Part shown: positions 1 through 7,868 of the stretch, piece by piece | Layout of the letters: each line of letters begins with the position of its first letter | How positions within the stretch are numbered: the stretch's first letter is position 1 | DNA from: ZC4RG30 sp046347045 | GTDB lineage: Bacteria; Pseudomonadota; Gammaproteobacteria; Steroidobacterales; Steroidobacteraceae | NCBI GenBank assembly: GCA_046347045.1 | Contig: JAXMGX010000012.1 | Coordinates: 62,001-126,000 of the forward strand | DNA: 64,000 nt | Direction: 5' to 3' | Notes under the pieces: generated by a model | Told to the model about the DNA's origin: nothing | What the model saw: the letters and a program-made list of their open reading frames with translations, nothing else | Database searches by the model: none | Position numbers and translations under genes: made by a program

Positions 1-455
1 GCGTTGAGGATCTCCTGCATCACCGGGCCGATGAGCCGCTGGCCCGCGTCGTTCTCGGCCTGCGCCAGTGCGCGCAGCGCCACGATCTCGCCGGCGCGAT
101 GCAGCAGTCCCGCGCCGGCCAGCAGCACCGCGTCGAAGTGCGACTGCACCGCCACCACGCGCGCATAGCAGGCCGTCGCCAGCGCCTCGCGCCACAGCAG
201 CGACATCTCGGCGTCGCGGCCCGGCGCGCTGAACAGCGAACCGCGCAGATTCTGCAGCGCGCGCATGCCCATCTGCCGGCTGGGGATCAGCACGGCATCC
301 TCCTGCAGGTAGCCTACGCAGGCGGCAAGCCCGTTGGGCTTCGCCGGCGAGCGCAGCAATGCGGCGCTGAAGGCCGCCACCACCCGCGGGGCTTCCGGCG
401 CGATGACTTCGGGGAGGGCTCGGGCCGGAAAGGGAACGACGGTGGCGGCTGACAT
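1..455 (-). CDS. HDOD-domain-like signalling protein (3' part cut off by window edge)
   Basis: An open frame without stops runs on the minus strand from the ATG at 455 to the window edge, giving at least 151 residues. The N-terminus is a proline-rich linker, then comes a region containing LLRSPAKPNGLAACVGYLQE and LIPSRQMGMRALQNLR. A stretch with LLWREALATACYARVVAV and LLAGAGLLHRAGEIVALRAL follows. Its helical spacing and the GLLH-like motif resemble HDOD domains, the HD-related output modules of bacterial signalling proteins, although the catalytic HD pair is not intact. The frame is codirectional with the polyamine operon to its right but about 100 bp away. A small hairpin sits directly upstream of the start codon. 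The family call is moderate because only about half a typical protein is visible; the reading frame itself is well supported. Confidence 0.6.
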   Translation of the reverse strand, partial: MSAATVVPFPARALPEVIAPEAPRVVAAFSAALLRSPAKPNGLAACVGYLQEDAVLIPSRQMGMRALQNLRGSLFSAPGRDAEMSLLWREALATACYARVVAVQSHFDAVLLAGAGLLHRAGEIVALRALAQAENDAGQRLIGPVMQEILN

Positions 456-456
456 A

Positions 457-476
457 GGCGGCGATTATTTGCCGCC
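457..476 (-). promoter_or_regulatory. Hairpin abutting the start codon of the HDOD-like gene
   Basis: GGCGGC at 457-462 and GCCGCC at 471-476 form a perfect 6-bp stem with an 8-nt AT-rich loop. In the mRNA the stem ends one base before the ATG and no Shine-Dalgarno sequence lies outside it. This could hold the initiation region closed. The fold is seen directly; any control role is inference. Confidence 0.35.
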
Positions 477-551
477 GAGTTGACTTCTTGCTGGACACAA
501 TTGCGGAACAGCCAAGCCCGTCAAGGGCCGCGCCGCTTAGGTTAAATCGAC

Positions 552-1721
552 TCAAGCCTGGGCTTCGAGCGCCTGGGTGAGATCGGCAATCAGGTCGTCG
601 GCGTCTTCCAGGCCCATCGACAGCCGCACCGTACCGGGTGCGAGCCCGGTGAGCGCGGCGAGTTCCGGCGGCAGTTCGTGCGGACCCATGAGTCCGGGCG
701 GGATGATCAGCGATTCCGGCGAACCCATGCTGGCGGCAATGGCGAACAGCTTCAGCGCGTCGGCCAACCGGTCGCCGGCGGCGGCGCCGGCGCGCAGGTC
801 GAAGGTGACCACGGTGCCGAAGTGTCGCATCTGGCGTGCGGCCAGCGCATGCCGCGGGTGCTTCGCGAGACCGGGATGGTGCACGCGTGCCACCTTGTCG
901 TGCGATTCGAGGAAGCGCGCGACGCGGATCGCGGTCTCGCACTGCGCCTCGTAGCGCAGCAGGTAGGTCTTCAGTCCCCGCTGGATCAGCCAGGCCGCGT
1001 GCGGGTCGAGCACGCCACCCATCAGGATGAACTCCGGACGCAGCCGCTTGATCAGCGCAGCGCTGCCGATGACGGCCCCGCCCATCACGTCGCCATGACC
1101 CGAGGCGTACTTGGTGAGGCTGTGCAGGAACAAGTCCACATCGGTGTCGCCATGCTGGTGGAAACCCGCCAGCGTGTTGTCGAGCAGCGTCAGCGCGCCG
1201 CTGGCGCGCGCGCAGCGGGTGATGTGGCCGATGTCGGCGACGCGCATGGCCGGATTGGTGGGCGACTCGAAGATCACCAGTGCGGTGGGCGTCTCGCGCA
1301 GCACGCGTTCGATGCCGGCATCGTCCTCGATCGACAGCATGGTGTGGCGCACGCCATAGCGCGCCAGGGTGCGACGGATCAGCGTGCGCGTGGGCGCGTA
1401 GGTTTCGACGAAGCACAGCACATGGTCGCCGGCCTTCAGCAGCCCCAGCAGCGCCTGCGCCACGGCGCCAACGCCCGAGGCGCAGACAATGGCATCCTCG
1501 CGTCCCTGCATGGCCGCCAGTGTCTGTTCGAGCTGGCGCGTGGTGGGATTCGACGAGCGCGAATAGAAGAACCCGTCGCGCTCGCCGCGCAGCGCGCGCA
1601 GGGTTTCGGCAACCGTGGCGTGCTCGAACTTGACGCTCTGGTAGATCGGCGCAACCAGCGGCGGATTCTCGTCGGGCGGGGCCACCCGGGGCGGATGCAC
1701 CAGCCGTGTCTTTTCTTTCAT
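552..1721 (-). CDS. Cys/Met-metabolism PLP enzyme, cystathionine gamma-synthase/lyase family
   Basis: This 389-residue protein is full length for the trans-sulfuration family of PLP fold-type I enzymes, which make or cleave cystathionine and related thioethers in the cytoplasm. The YSRSSNPT motif lies near residues 53-60, the PLP-ring aspartate is D181 in LLDNT, and the internal aldimine lysine is K204 in HSLTKYASGHGD. The start ATG is 13 bases after the stop of the upstream aminotransferase, so the two are probably cotranscribed. No strong Shine-Dalgarno sequence is visible. Residues that separate synthase, beta-lyase, gamma-lyase and sulfhydrylase activities cannot be settled by eye, so no gene symbol is given. 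It is the last gene of the long leftward polyamine run. Confidence 0.85.
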   Translation of the reverse strand: MKEKTRLVHPPRVAPPDENPPLVAPIYQSVKFEHATVAETLRALRGERDGFFYSRSSNPTTRQLEQTLAAMQGREDAIVCASGVGAVAQALLGLLKAGDHVLCFVETYAPTRTLIRRTLARYGVRHTMLSIEDDAGIERVLRETPTALVIFESPTNPAMRVADIGHITRCARASGALTLLDNTLAGFHQHGDTDVDLFLHSLTKYASGHGDVMGGAVIGSAALIKRLRPEFILMGGVLDPHAAWLIQRGLKTYLLRYEAQCETAIRVARFLESHDKVARVHHPGLAKHPRHALAARQMRHFGTVVTFDLRAGAAAGDRLADALKLFAIAASMGSPESLIIPPGLMGPHELPPELAALTGLAPGTVRLSMGLEDADDLIADLTQALEAQA

Positions 1722-1734
1722 GGGCGCAAGAGTA

Positions 1735-2883
1735 TCACCGCAGCGTGCACAGCCGTTCGGCGGCCCGGGTGAGCGTGGCGTCCTGCTTGGCGAAACACAG
1801 CCGCAGCAGCCGGTGCCTGACCGGCTCGCGGTAGAACGGCGTCAGCGGAATCGATGCCACGCCCACCTTCTCCAGCAGCACGCGCGCGGCCTCGCCGTCG
1901 TCGAGGGCGCCCAGCAGTTCGCTCGCCGAGTAGTCCACCAGCGTGAAGTACGTGCCCGCAGAGGGCAGCACCTTGAGTACCGACCCCGCCAGACCTTCGG
2001 TCAGCCGTCGGCGTTTGGCGGTGAAGAACGTGGCCAGGCCGTCGAACACACCCGGTTTCTCGGCCAGGTAGGCCGCGATGGCATGCTGCAGCGCCGTGGC
2101 GATGGTGAAGGTGTTGAACTGGTGCACGCGCCGCAGCTCGGTGGTCAGCGGTGCCGGCGCAATGCAGTAACCCACGCGCAGCCCCGTGGCGTGCAGCGAC
2201 TTGCCGAAGGAGAACACCGCCAGCGAGCGACCGGCAAGCGCCGGCTCGGTGAGCACGCTGCGGTGCACGGCGCCATCGTAGACCAGGTGCTCGTACACCT
2301 CGTCGCTGAGCACGAGCAGGTCATGCTCCTCGGCGAGCCGGGCCAGCTGCTGCATGTCCTCGCGCGACAGCACCGTGCACGAGGGATTCTGCGGGCTGTT
2401 GACGATCAGCATCCGCGTGCGCGGCGTAACGGCAGCGCGGACGCGATCCCAGTCGAAGCCGAAGTGCGGCGGTTGCAGCGGCACGTGCACGCAGCGCGCG
2501 CCGGCCAGCCGTACCGCCGGATCGTATGAGTCGTAGGCGGGGTCGAAAACGATGACTTCATCGCCCTGCCCCACCAGGGCGAGGATGGCCGAGAAGATGG
2601 CTTCGGTGGCACCCACGGCAATGGTGATTTCGGCTGCGACGTCGATGCTGCGCCCATGCCGGCGCTGCACGTCTTCGGCGATGCGCTGCTGCAGCGCCGG
2701 CACGCCCGCCATCGGTGCGTACTGGTTGAAGCCGGCCTGCATCGCCGCGGTCACGAGCTCGATGAGGCGCGGGTCCACCGGGTAGTCGGGGAAGCCCTGC
2801 CCCAGATTCACGGCGCCGAGTTCGTCGGCGCGGCGCGAGATCACGGTGAAGATGGTGGTGCCCACGTCGGGCAGCTTGCTCAC
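1735..2883 (-). CDS. Class I/II aminotransferase, YbdL (methionine aminotransferase)-like
   Basis: A fold-type I aminotransferase of 382 residues. Visible marks are the N-terminal NLGQGFPDYP, NSPQNPS at about 162-168, SDEVYEHLVYDG at 193-204 and the PLP lysine K228 in SFGKSLHATGLRVGY. The HATG stretch after the lysine is typical of the YbdL/kynurenine aminotransferase branch, which uses methionine, aromatic amino acids or kynurenine with 2-oxo acids. The frame is open further upstream to 3096, but that extension would lie inside the ROK gene. The GTG at 2883 places the family N-terminus (SKLPDVGTTIFTVISRRA) correctly and leaves an 8-base gap. Substrate is inferred only. Confidence 0.82.
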   Translation of the reverse strand: MSKLPDVGTTIFTVISRRADELGAVNLGQGFPDYPVDPRLIELVTAAMQAGFNQYAPMAGVPALQQRIAEDVQRRHGRSIDVAAEITIAVGATEAIFSAILALVGQGDEVIVFDPAYDSYDPAVRLAGARCVHVPLQPPHFGFDWDRVRAAVTPRTRMLIVNSPQNPSCTVLSREDMQQLARLAEEHDLLVLSDEVYEHLVYDGAVHRSVLTEPALAGRSLAVFSFGKSLHATGLRVGYCIAPAPLTTELRRVHQFNTFTIATALQHAIAAYLAEKPGVFDGLATFFTAKRRRLTEGLAGSVLKVLPSAGTYFTLVDYSASELLGALDDGEAARVLLEKVGVASIPLTPFYREPVRHRLLRLCFAKQDATLTRAAERLCTLR

Positions 2884-2891
2884 GGGTGGCT

Positions 2892-3635
2892 TCAAGCGGC
2901 CGGTCCTGCAATCGCCATGGCGGCGCCGACCACGCCGGCGGCCGGACCCAGCCGCGCCGGCACAACCCTGGCCCGCGAGCGCAGCATCGCGCCGTACTCG
3001 TCGAAATCGCCGCTGATGCCGCCGCCCATCACGATCATCTCGGGCCAGAACAGCCGGTTGATGGCATCGAGGTAGGTGTTGACGCGTTCGCTCCACTGCG
3101 GCCAGTCGAGGCCCTCTTCAGTGCGCACGCGCGCGGAGGCGCGCAGTTCGCCCTCCACGCCGCCCACCTCCATGTGGCCCAGTTCGGTGTTCGGCACAAG
3201 GCGGCCATCGATGAACAGCGCGGAGCCGATGCCCGTGCCGAAAGTGAGCACCATCACCGTGCCGCGCACTCCGCGCGCCGCACCCCAACGCACCTCGGCA
3301 AGGCCGGCCGCGTCGGCATCATTGAGGCAGGCCACGTTCTGCCCGATGGCGGCCCGCAGCGGCGCCTGCAGATTGGCGCCGATCAGCGAACCATGCAGGT
3401 TGGCCGCGGTGTACGCCACGCCGTTGCGCATCACGCAGGGCAGCGCCACGCCCGCCGGCATGTCGGGCGCGGCGCGCCGCGCGAGCTCGGCGATGGCGGT
3501 CACCAGCTGCTTCACGTCGCCGGGCTGTGGAGTGGGAATGGAAGACAGCGGCGTCAAGAGCTGCCCCGAACCGCTGTCGACCACTGCGTACTTGATCGAC
3601 GAACCCCCGACATCGACACCGAATGCCCCGCCCAT
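2892..3635 (-). CDS. ppgK: ROK-family kinase, polyphosphate glucokinase-like
   Basis: A 247-residue ROK/hexokinase-fold protein. The phosphate-binding motif is DVGGSSIK (D8 to K15), the catalytic region is LNDADAAGLAE near 104-114, and FGTGIGSALFIDGRLVPNTELGHMEV near 132-157 is characteristic of polyphosphate/ATP glucokinases. The CXCGXXGC zinc motif of repressor-type and most other ROK proteins is absent, as expected for this group. Likely reaction: glucose to glucose 6-phosphate, using polyphosphate or ATP. Its ATG overlaps the TGA of potI (ATGA), implying translational coupling to the polyamine transporter, an odd context for a sugar kinase. Phosphoryl donor and acceptor are family inference. 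Confidence 0.78.
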   Translation of the reverse strand: MGGAFGVDVGGSSIKYAVVDSGSGQLLTPLSSIPTPQPGDVKQLVTAIAELARRAAPDMPAGVALPCVMRNGVAYTAANLHGSLIGANLQAPLRAAIGQNVACLNDADAAGLAEVRWGAARGVRGTVMVLTFGTGIGSALFIDGRLVPNTELGHMEVGGVEGELRASARVRTEEGLDWPQWSERVNTYLDAINRLFWPEMIVMGGGISGDFDEYGAMLRSRARVVPARLGPAAGVVGAAMAIAGPAA

Positions 3636-4495
3636 CAGCGCCCCGACTCCGCAAGCCGCATTTCGCGTTCGCGCCTTCTCTCGGCGCGCTTCATCAGCCA
3701 GGCCGACAGCGCAACGCCCGTGGCCACCATCAGCACCAGGACGGTGGCCAGCGCATTGACGCTGGGATTCACGCCCAGCCGCACCTTGGAATAGATGAGC
3801 ATCGGCAGCGTATTCGAGCCCGGGCCAGCCACGAACTGCGACACCACTACGTCATCCCACGACAGCGTGAAAGCCAGCAGCCACCCGGACAGGATGGCCG
3901 GCGTGATCAGCGGCAGCGTGATGCGGAAGAATACCTTGGCCGGGCGCGCGCCCAGGTCGAGCGCCGCCTCCTCCAGCGAGTCATCGAAGCTGGCCAGCCG
4001 CGACTGCACCACCACGGTCACATAGGCCATGGTGAAGGTGATGTGCGCAATGGTGATGGTGGCCATGCCACGGTCGAACTGCCAGCCGAAGGCCACGCGA
4101 AAGAGCTGCTCCAGCGACACGAACAGCAGCAGCATCGACAGGCCCGTGATCACCTCGGGCATCACCAGCGGCGCAGTGGTGAGCCCCTGCAGCAGCGCGC
4201 GACCCCGGAAGGGACCGAATCTTGCCAGCACCAGCCCCGCCAGCGTGCCCAGCACCACGGCACCGGTGGCCGACATGGCCGCCACGCGGATCGACAGCCA
4301 GGCGGCATCCAGCACCGGCCGGTCCGTCAGCAGTGCCACATACCACTTGATGGTTGGCGAGTTGGCGGCATCCCACACGGTGACCAGCCGCGAGTTGTTG
4401 AAGGAGTAGACGATCATCGAAATGATGGGCGCGTACAGGAAGGCCAGACCGACGCACAGCGCGATCATCGAGAAGGTGAAGCGGGGCTTCTTCAT
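3635..4495 (-). CDS. potI: Putrescine/spermidine ABC transporter permease PotI/PotC type
   Basis: A hydrophobic 286-residue inner-membrane protein with about six membrane segments. It carries the binding-protein-dependent permease (EAA) loop at about 175-197, EEAALDLGARPAKVFFRITLPL, which docks on the ATPase. The late DDVVVSQFVAGPGSNTLPM stretch is typical of PotI/PotC. It pairs with PotH to form the channel. The start is 7 bases after the potH stop with a GAGGGAC ribosome site, and the stop overlaps the start of the ROK gene. Being second of two permeases next to potG and potF makes the assignment to polyamine uptake firm, although putrescine versus spermidine preference is not determined. 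Confidence 0.93.
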   Translation of the reverse strand: MKKPRFTFSMIALCVGLAFLYAPIISMIVYSFNNSRLVTVWDAANSPTIKWYVALLTDRPVLDAAWLSIRVAAMSATGAVVLGTLAGLVLARFGPFRGRALLQGLTTAPLVMPEVITGLSMLLLFVSLEQLFRVAFGWQFDRGMATITIAHITFTMAYVTVVVQSRLASFDDSLEEAALDLGARPAKVFFRITLPLITPAILSGWLLAFTLSWDDVVVSQFVAGPGSNTLPMLIYSKVRLGVNPSVNALATVLVLMVATGVALSAWLMKRAERRREREMRLAESGR

Positions 4496-4502
4496 GCGTC
4501 CC

Positions 4503-5504
4503 TCACCGCTTCTGCGCCTTCAGTTCGCGGTTCTGGAAATGCTGGAACACCATGATGGGCACCAGCAGCAGCAGCAGCATGGCGATCGCCACGGCGCTGG
4601 CCTTGGGCCAGTCGCGGTTGCGGAAGAACTCATCCGACAGCAGCCCGGCCACCATCAGCTGGTCGGTGCGGCCCAGCAGCGTCGGAATCACGTACTCGCC
4701 CACCGCCGGGATGAACACCAGCAGCGAGCCTGCCACCACGCCGGGCACCGACAGCGGCAGCGTGATGCGGAAGAACGAACGCACCGGCCCCGCGCCCAGG
4801 TCCTGCGCGGCCTCGAGCAGCGTGTTGTCGTGCTTCTCGAGGTTCGAATACAGCGGCAGGATCATGAACGGCAGGTACGAATAGACGATGCCCACGTACA
4901 CCGCGAAGCTGGTGTTCATCATCGTCAGCGGCTCGTTGATGATGCCCAGCGCCAGCAGCACGTTGTTGATCACGCCATCGGTCTTCAGCAGGCCGATCCA
5001 CGCATACACGCGCAGCAGGAAGGAAGTCCAGAACGGCAGGATGATCAGCAGCAGCAGCACGTTGCGAGTGGCTGGCGTGGAGCGCGCGATGGCATAGGCC
5101 ATGGGATACGCCACTAGCAGGCACAGCAGCGTGGAGAAGAACGCCACCTTGAGCGAATACAGCCAGGCACTGACGTACAGCGGCTCGTGCAGCAGGTAGT
5201 CGTAGCTGCCGAACAGCAGATTCACCTGCAGCGCGCCGTTCTCCAGGATGCGCGCAATGGGTTCGAACGGCGGCCGGCCCAGCGGCGAGAACTCCGCGAA
5301 GGAGATCTTCAGCACGATCAGGAACGGCACCAGGAAGAACACCAGCAGCCACAGGTACGGCACCGCGATGACCAGGCGCTGCCCGGCCCAGTTGGCGCGG
5401 ATGTACTCGGACCAGCGCGGCGGTCCGAAGCGGAAGAACAGCTCCCACAGCGGTCCCACGTGGCCGCTGCCGAATCCACCCGACGGCGGCCGGGCCCGCG
5501 CCAT
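4503..5504 (-). CDS. potH: Putrescine/spermidine ABC transporter permease PotH/PotB type
   Basis: A 333-residue inner-membrane permease with a cytoplasmic N-terminal extension of about 45 residues and roughly six membrane helices. The EAA loop, LLEAAQDLGAGPVRSFFRITLPLSVPG, lies near residue 230. The SFAEFSPLGRPPFEP segment after the first helix resembles PotH/PotB proteins. The ATG overlaps the TAA of potG by one base (TAATG), so the two are translationally coupled. With PotI it forms the heterodimeric channel of the polyamine importer. Confidence 0.93.
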   Translation of the reverse strand: MARARPPSGGFGSGHVGPLWELFFRFGPPRWSEYIRANWAGQRLVIAVPYLWLLVFFLVPFLIVLKISFAEFSPLGRPPFEPIARILENGALQVNLLFGSYDYLLHEPLYVSAWLYSLKVAFFSTLLCLLVAYPMAYAIARSTPATRNVLLLLIILPFWTSFLLRVYAWIGLLKTDGVINNVLLALGIINEPLTMMNTSFAVYVGIVYSYLPFMILPLYSNLEKHDNTLLEAAQDLGAGPVRSFFRITLPLSVPGVVAGSLLVFIPAVGEYVIPTLLGRTDQLMVAGLLSDEFFRNRDWPKASAVAIAMLLLLLVPIMVFQHFQNRELKAQKR

Positions 5505-6652
5505 TACTGCGTCACCAGCACCGGACTGCCGGGATGCCAGGTCAGGTACACCGTTTCGTCCCAGAGAATGCGCTCGTCATCCGAGAGGCGTTCGATGTTC
5601 GGCAGCGTGACCCGGACGGTCTTGCCGCTGTCGATCCGGACCAGATACACCGACATGTCGCCCATGTAGGCGATTTCCTTGACCACGCCACGGGCGAAGT
5701 TCTCGCGCGTGTCGGCGGGCGCCGTGCGCTGGATATTGATCTTCTCCGGCCGGATTGCCGCCCAAACGGTGGCGCCGGGCGCGGCGCTGATGCCATGGTC
5801 CACGTAGATGATGCCGCCCAGCTCGTCGGACTGTATGCGCACGCGGTCGGGCAGATCCTCGACCAGGCGGCCCTCGAACATGTTCACCGAACCGATGAAA
5901 TCGGCGACGAACTTCGTGGTCGGGAACTCGTAGATCTCGGTGGGCGTGCCGATCTGCACGATCTCGCCGCGGTTCATCACCGCGATGCGCGAGGCCAGCG
6001 TCATCGCCTCTTCCTGGTCGTGCGTGACCACGATGAAGGTGACGCCGAGCTTTTCCTGGATGTTGATCAGCTCGAACTGCGTGTGCTCGCGCAGCTTGCG
6101 GTCGAGCGCGCCCAGCGGTTCGTCCAGCAGCAGCAGCTTGGGCCGCTTCACCAGCGCCCGCGCCAGCGCCACGCGCTGCCGCTGGCCGCCGGAGAGCTGG
6201 TGCGGTTTGCGTTTCGCGAACTCGCCCAGCCGCACGATGCCCAGGATCTCCTCGACCCGCGCCGCGATCTCGGCCTTGGAGAGCTTCTCCTGCTCCAGGC
6301 CGAAGGCGATGTTCTTTTCGACCGTCATGTGCGGGAACAGCGCATAGGACTGGAACATCATGTTCACCGGCCGCTCGTATGGCGGGATGCCCGCCATGTC
6401 CTGGCCGTCGAGGAAGATGTTGCCGCCGCTGGTCTCCTCGAAGCCCGCCAGCATGCGCAGCAGCGTGGACTTGCCGCAGCCGGAACCACCCAGCAGGCAG
6501 AAGATCTCGCCCTTGTAGATCTTCAGCGAAACATTGTTGACGGCGACGAAGTCGCCGAAGCGCTTGGTGACGTTCTCGATGCGCACATAGGGTTCGGCGC
6601 CGGCGTCTCGCCAGGGTTCGTGCTTGTTCCTGTCGTTGCGGCGCTCCGCCAT
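5504..6652 (-). CDS. potG: Polyamine ABC transporter ATP-binding protein PotG/PotA type
   Basis: A 382-residue import ATPase. Walker A is GGSGCGKS at about 55-62, the signature LSGGQRQRVALARAL begins at about 153, Walker B is LLLLDEP at 173-179, and the switch histidine is in VVTHDQEEA. The C-terminal third (from about 270) is the TOBE-type regulatory domain. An N-terminal extension of about 20 charged residues precedes YVRIENVTKRFG. It energises PotHI on the cytoplasmic face. It starts 6 bases after the potF stop and overlaps potH by one base. Confidence 0.94.
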   Translation of the reverse strand: MAERRNDRNKHEPWRDAGAEPYVRIENVTKRFGDFVAVNNVSLKIYKGEIFCLLGGSGCGKSTLLRMLAGFEETSGGNIFLDGQDMAGIPPYERPVNMMFQSYALFPHMTVEKNIAFGLEQEKLSKAEIAARVEEILGIVRLGEFAKRKPHQLSGGQRQRVALARALVKRPKLLLLDEPLGALDRKLREHTQFELINIQEKLGVTFIVVTHDQEEAMTLASRIAVMNRGEIVQIGTPTEIYEFPTTKFVADFIGSVNMFEGRLVEDLPDRVRIQSDELGGIIYVDHGISAAPGATVWAAIRPEKINIQRTAPADTRENFARGVVKEIAYMGDMSVYLVRIDSGKTVRVTLPNIERLSDDERILWDETVYLTWHPGSPVLVTQ

Positions 6653-6658
6653 GGGCTG

Positions 6659-7807
6659 CTACTTGCCCGTGCGGAAGCGGGTCCAGGTGCGCGTCAGCTC
6701 GCGCGTGAACTCCGCGCTCTCGGGCAGGTCGGTCACCAGCTTCGACATCATCTGCGGGGTGGGGAAGATGTTGGGGTTGTTCTTGATCTCGGGCTTCACA
6801 TCTGCCCACGAGGCCGCGTTGCTGTTGGCATAGCTGAGGAAATTGCTGTTCTTCGCCGCCACATCGGCGCGCGACATGTAGTCGATGAACAGATGGGCGT
6901 TCTTCACATGCGCGGCGTCGGCGGGGATGGCGAAGCTGTCGAAGAACATCACCGAACCTTCCTTCGGGATGTTGTACTTGATGCTGATGCCCTTGCCCGC
7001 CTCGGTGGCGCGGTTGCTCGCCTGCAGCACGTCGCCCGACCAGCCCAGCGCGAGGCAGATCTCGCCATTGGCCAGGTCTTCGATGTACTTCGAGGAATTG
7101 ATGAGCCGGACGTACGGCCGCACCGACATCAGCACCTTCTCGGCGGCCTTCAGGTCCTCGGGCTTCTCGCTGTTGGCATCGCGGCCGAGGTAGATGAGCA
7201 CGGCGCCGACGACCTCACTGGGCGCATCGAGGATGGAGATGCCGCACTTCTGGAAGTTCTTCGCCACGTTCGGATCGAAGAACATGGCGTAGCTGTCGAC
7301 CGGGGCGTTGGGCATGGCCTCCTTGATCTTGGCCTCGTTGTAGCCCACGCCATCGGTGCCCCACATGTAGTTCACCGCGTACTGGTTGCCCGGATCGAAC
7401 ACCTCGAGACGCTTGGTGATGTCCGGGTCCATGTTCTTCAGGTTGGGCAGCTTCGACTTGTCGAGCTTCTGGTAGATGTTGGCCTTCACCTGGCGCGCCA
7501 GGAACGAAGCCGAGGGAACCACGACATCGTAGCCCGTGCGACCCGCCAGCAACTTGGTCTCGAGCAGCTCGTTGGAATCCATCACCTCGTAGTTCACCTT
7601 GATGCCGGTGTCCTTCTCGAAGTCCTGGATGACGCTGGGCTCGATGTAGTCGGACCAGTTGTAGACGTTCAGCACCTTTTCGGCATCGGTGTCGACGCCC
7701 CCGGCCGCGGCATCGGTCTTCGCGGGCTCCGCCGGCTTGCTGCCGCAGGCCGCCAGCAGCGCGGCGGCCACCGCCAGGGAGGTGATCGATCGAAGCTTCG
7801 TGAACAT
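6659..7807 (-). CDS. potF: Polyamine periplasmic binding protein PotF/PotD type, predicted lipoprotein
   Basis: A 382-residue extracellular solute-binding protein of the PotD/PotF family. The signal peptide ends in a lipobox, LLAACGSK, with the acylated cysteine at C21. This would tether the protein to a membrane, unlike the soluble E. coli PotF. The mature start VLNVYNWSDYIEPSVIQDFEKDTG is highly typical of PotF, and the NYMWGTDGVGYN segment is a ligand-site hallmark. GGGAGA lies upstream of the ATG as ribosome site. A strong hairpin lies between spuC and this gene. It captures putrescine or spermidine and delivers it to PotHI. Confidence 0.94.
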   Translation of the reverse strand: MFTKLRSITSLAVAAALLAACGSKPAEPAKTDAAAGGVDTDAEKVLNVYNWSDYIEPSVIQDFEKDTGIKVNYEVMDSNELLETKLLAGRTGYDVVVPSASFLARQVKANIYQKLDKSKLPNLKNMDPDITKRLEVFDPGNQYAVNYMWGTDGVGYNEAKIKEAMPNAPVDSYAMFFDPNVAKNFQKCGISILDAPSEVVGAVLIYLGRDANSEKPEDLKAAEKVLMSVRPYVRLINSSKYIEDLANGEICLALGWSGDVLQASNRATEAGKGISIKYNIPKEGSVMFFDSFAIPADAAHVKNAHLFIDYMSRADVAAKNSNFLSYANSNAASWADVKPEIKNNPNIFPTPQMMSKLVTDLPESAEFTRELTRTWTRFRTGK

Positions 7808-7833
7808 GGCAGTCTCCCTGGTGCGGAACGGTC

Positions 7834-7856
7834 GGGGCCTGCAACTCGCAGGCCCC
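7834..7856 (-). promoter_or_regulatory. Intercistronic hairpin between spuC and potF
   Basis: GGGGCCTGC (7834-7842) and GCAGGCCCC (7848-7856) make a perfect 9-bp stem with a 5-nt loop in the spuC-potF spacer. No T-run follows on the minus strand, so it does not look like a classical terminator. Such hairpins commonly mark mRNA processing or stabilisation sites that set unequal expression around binding-protein genes; that role here is inferred. Confidence 0.5.
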
Positions 7857-7868
7857 TGGTCGCTTCAA

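Noticed and set aside
2884..3096. N-terminal extension of the YbdL-like aminotransferase
   Set aside because: It would overlap the ROK gene and does not resemble aminotransferases; the GTG at 2883 restores the family start.
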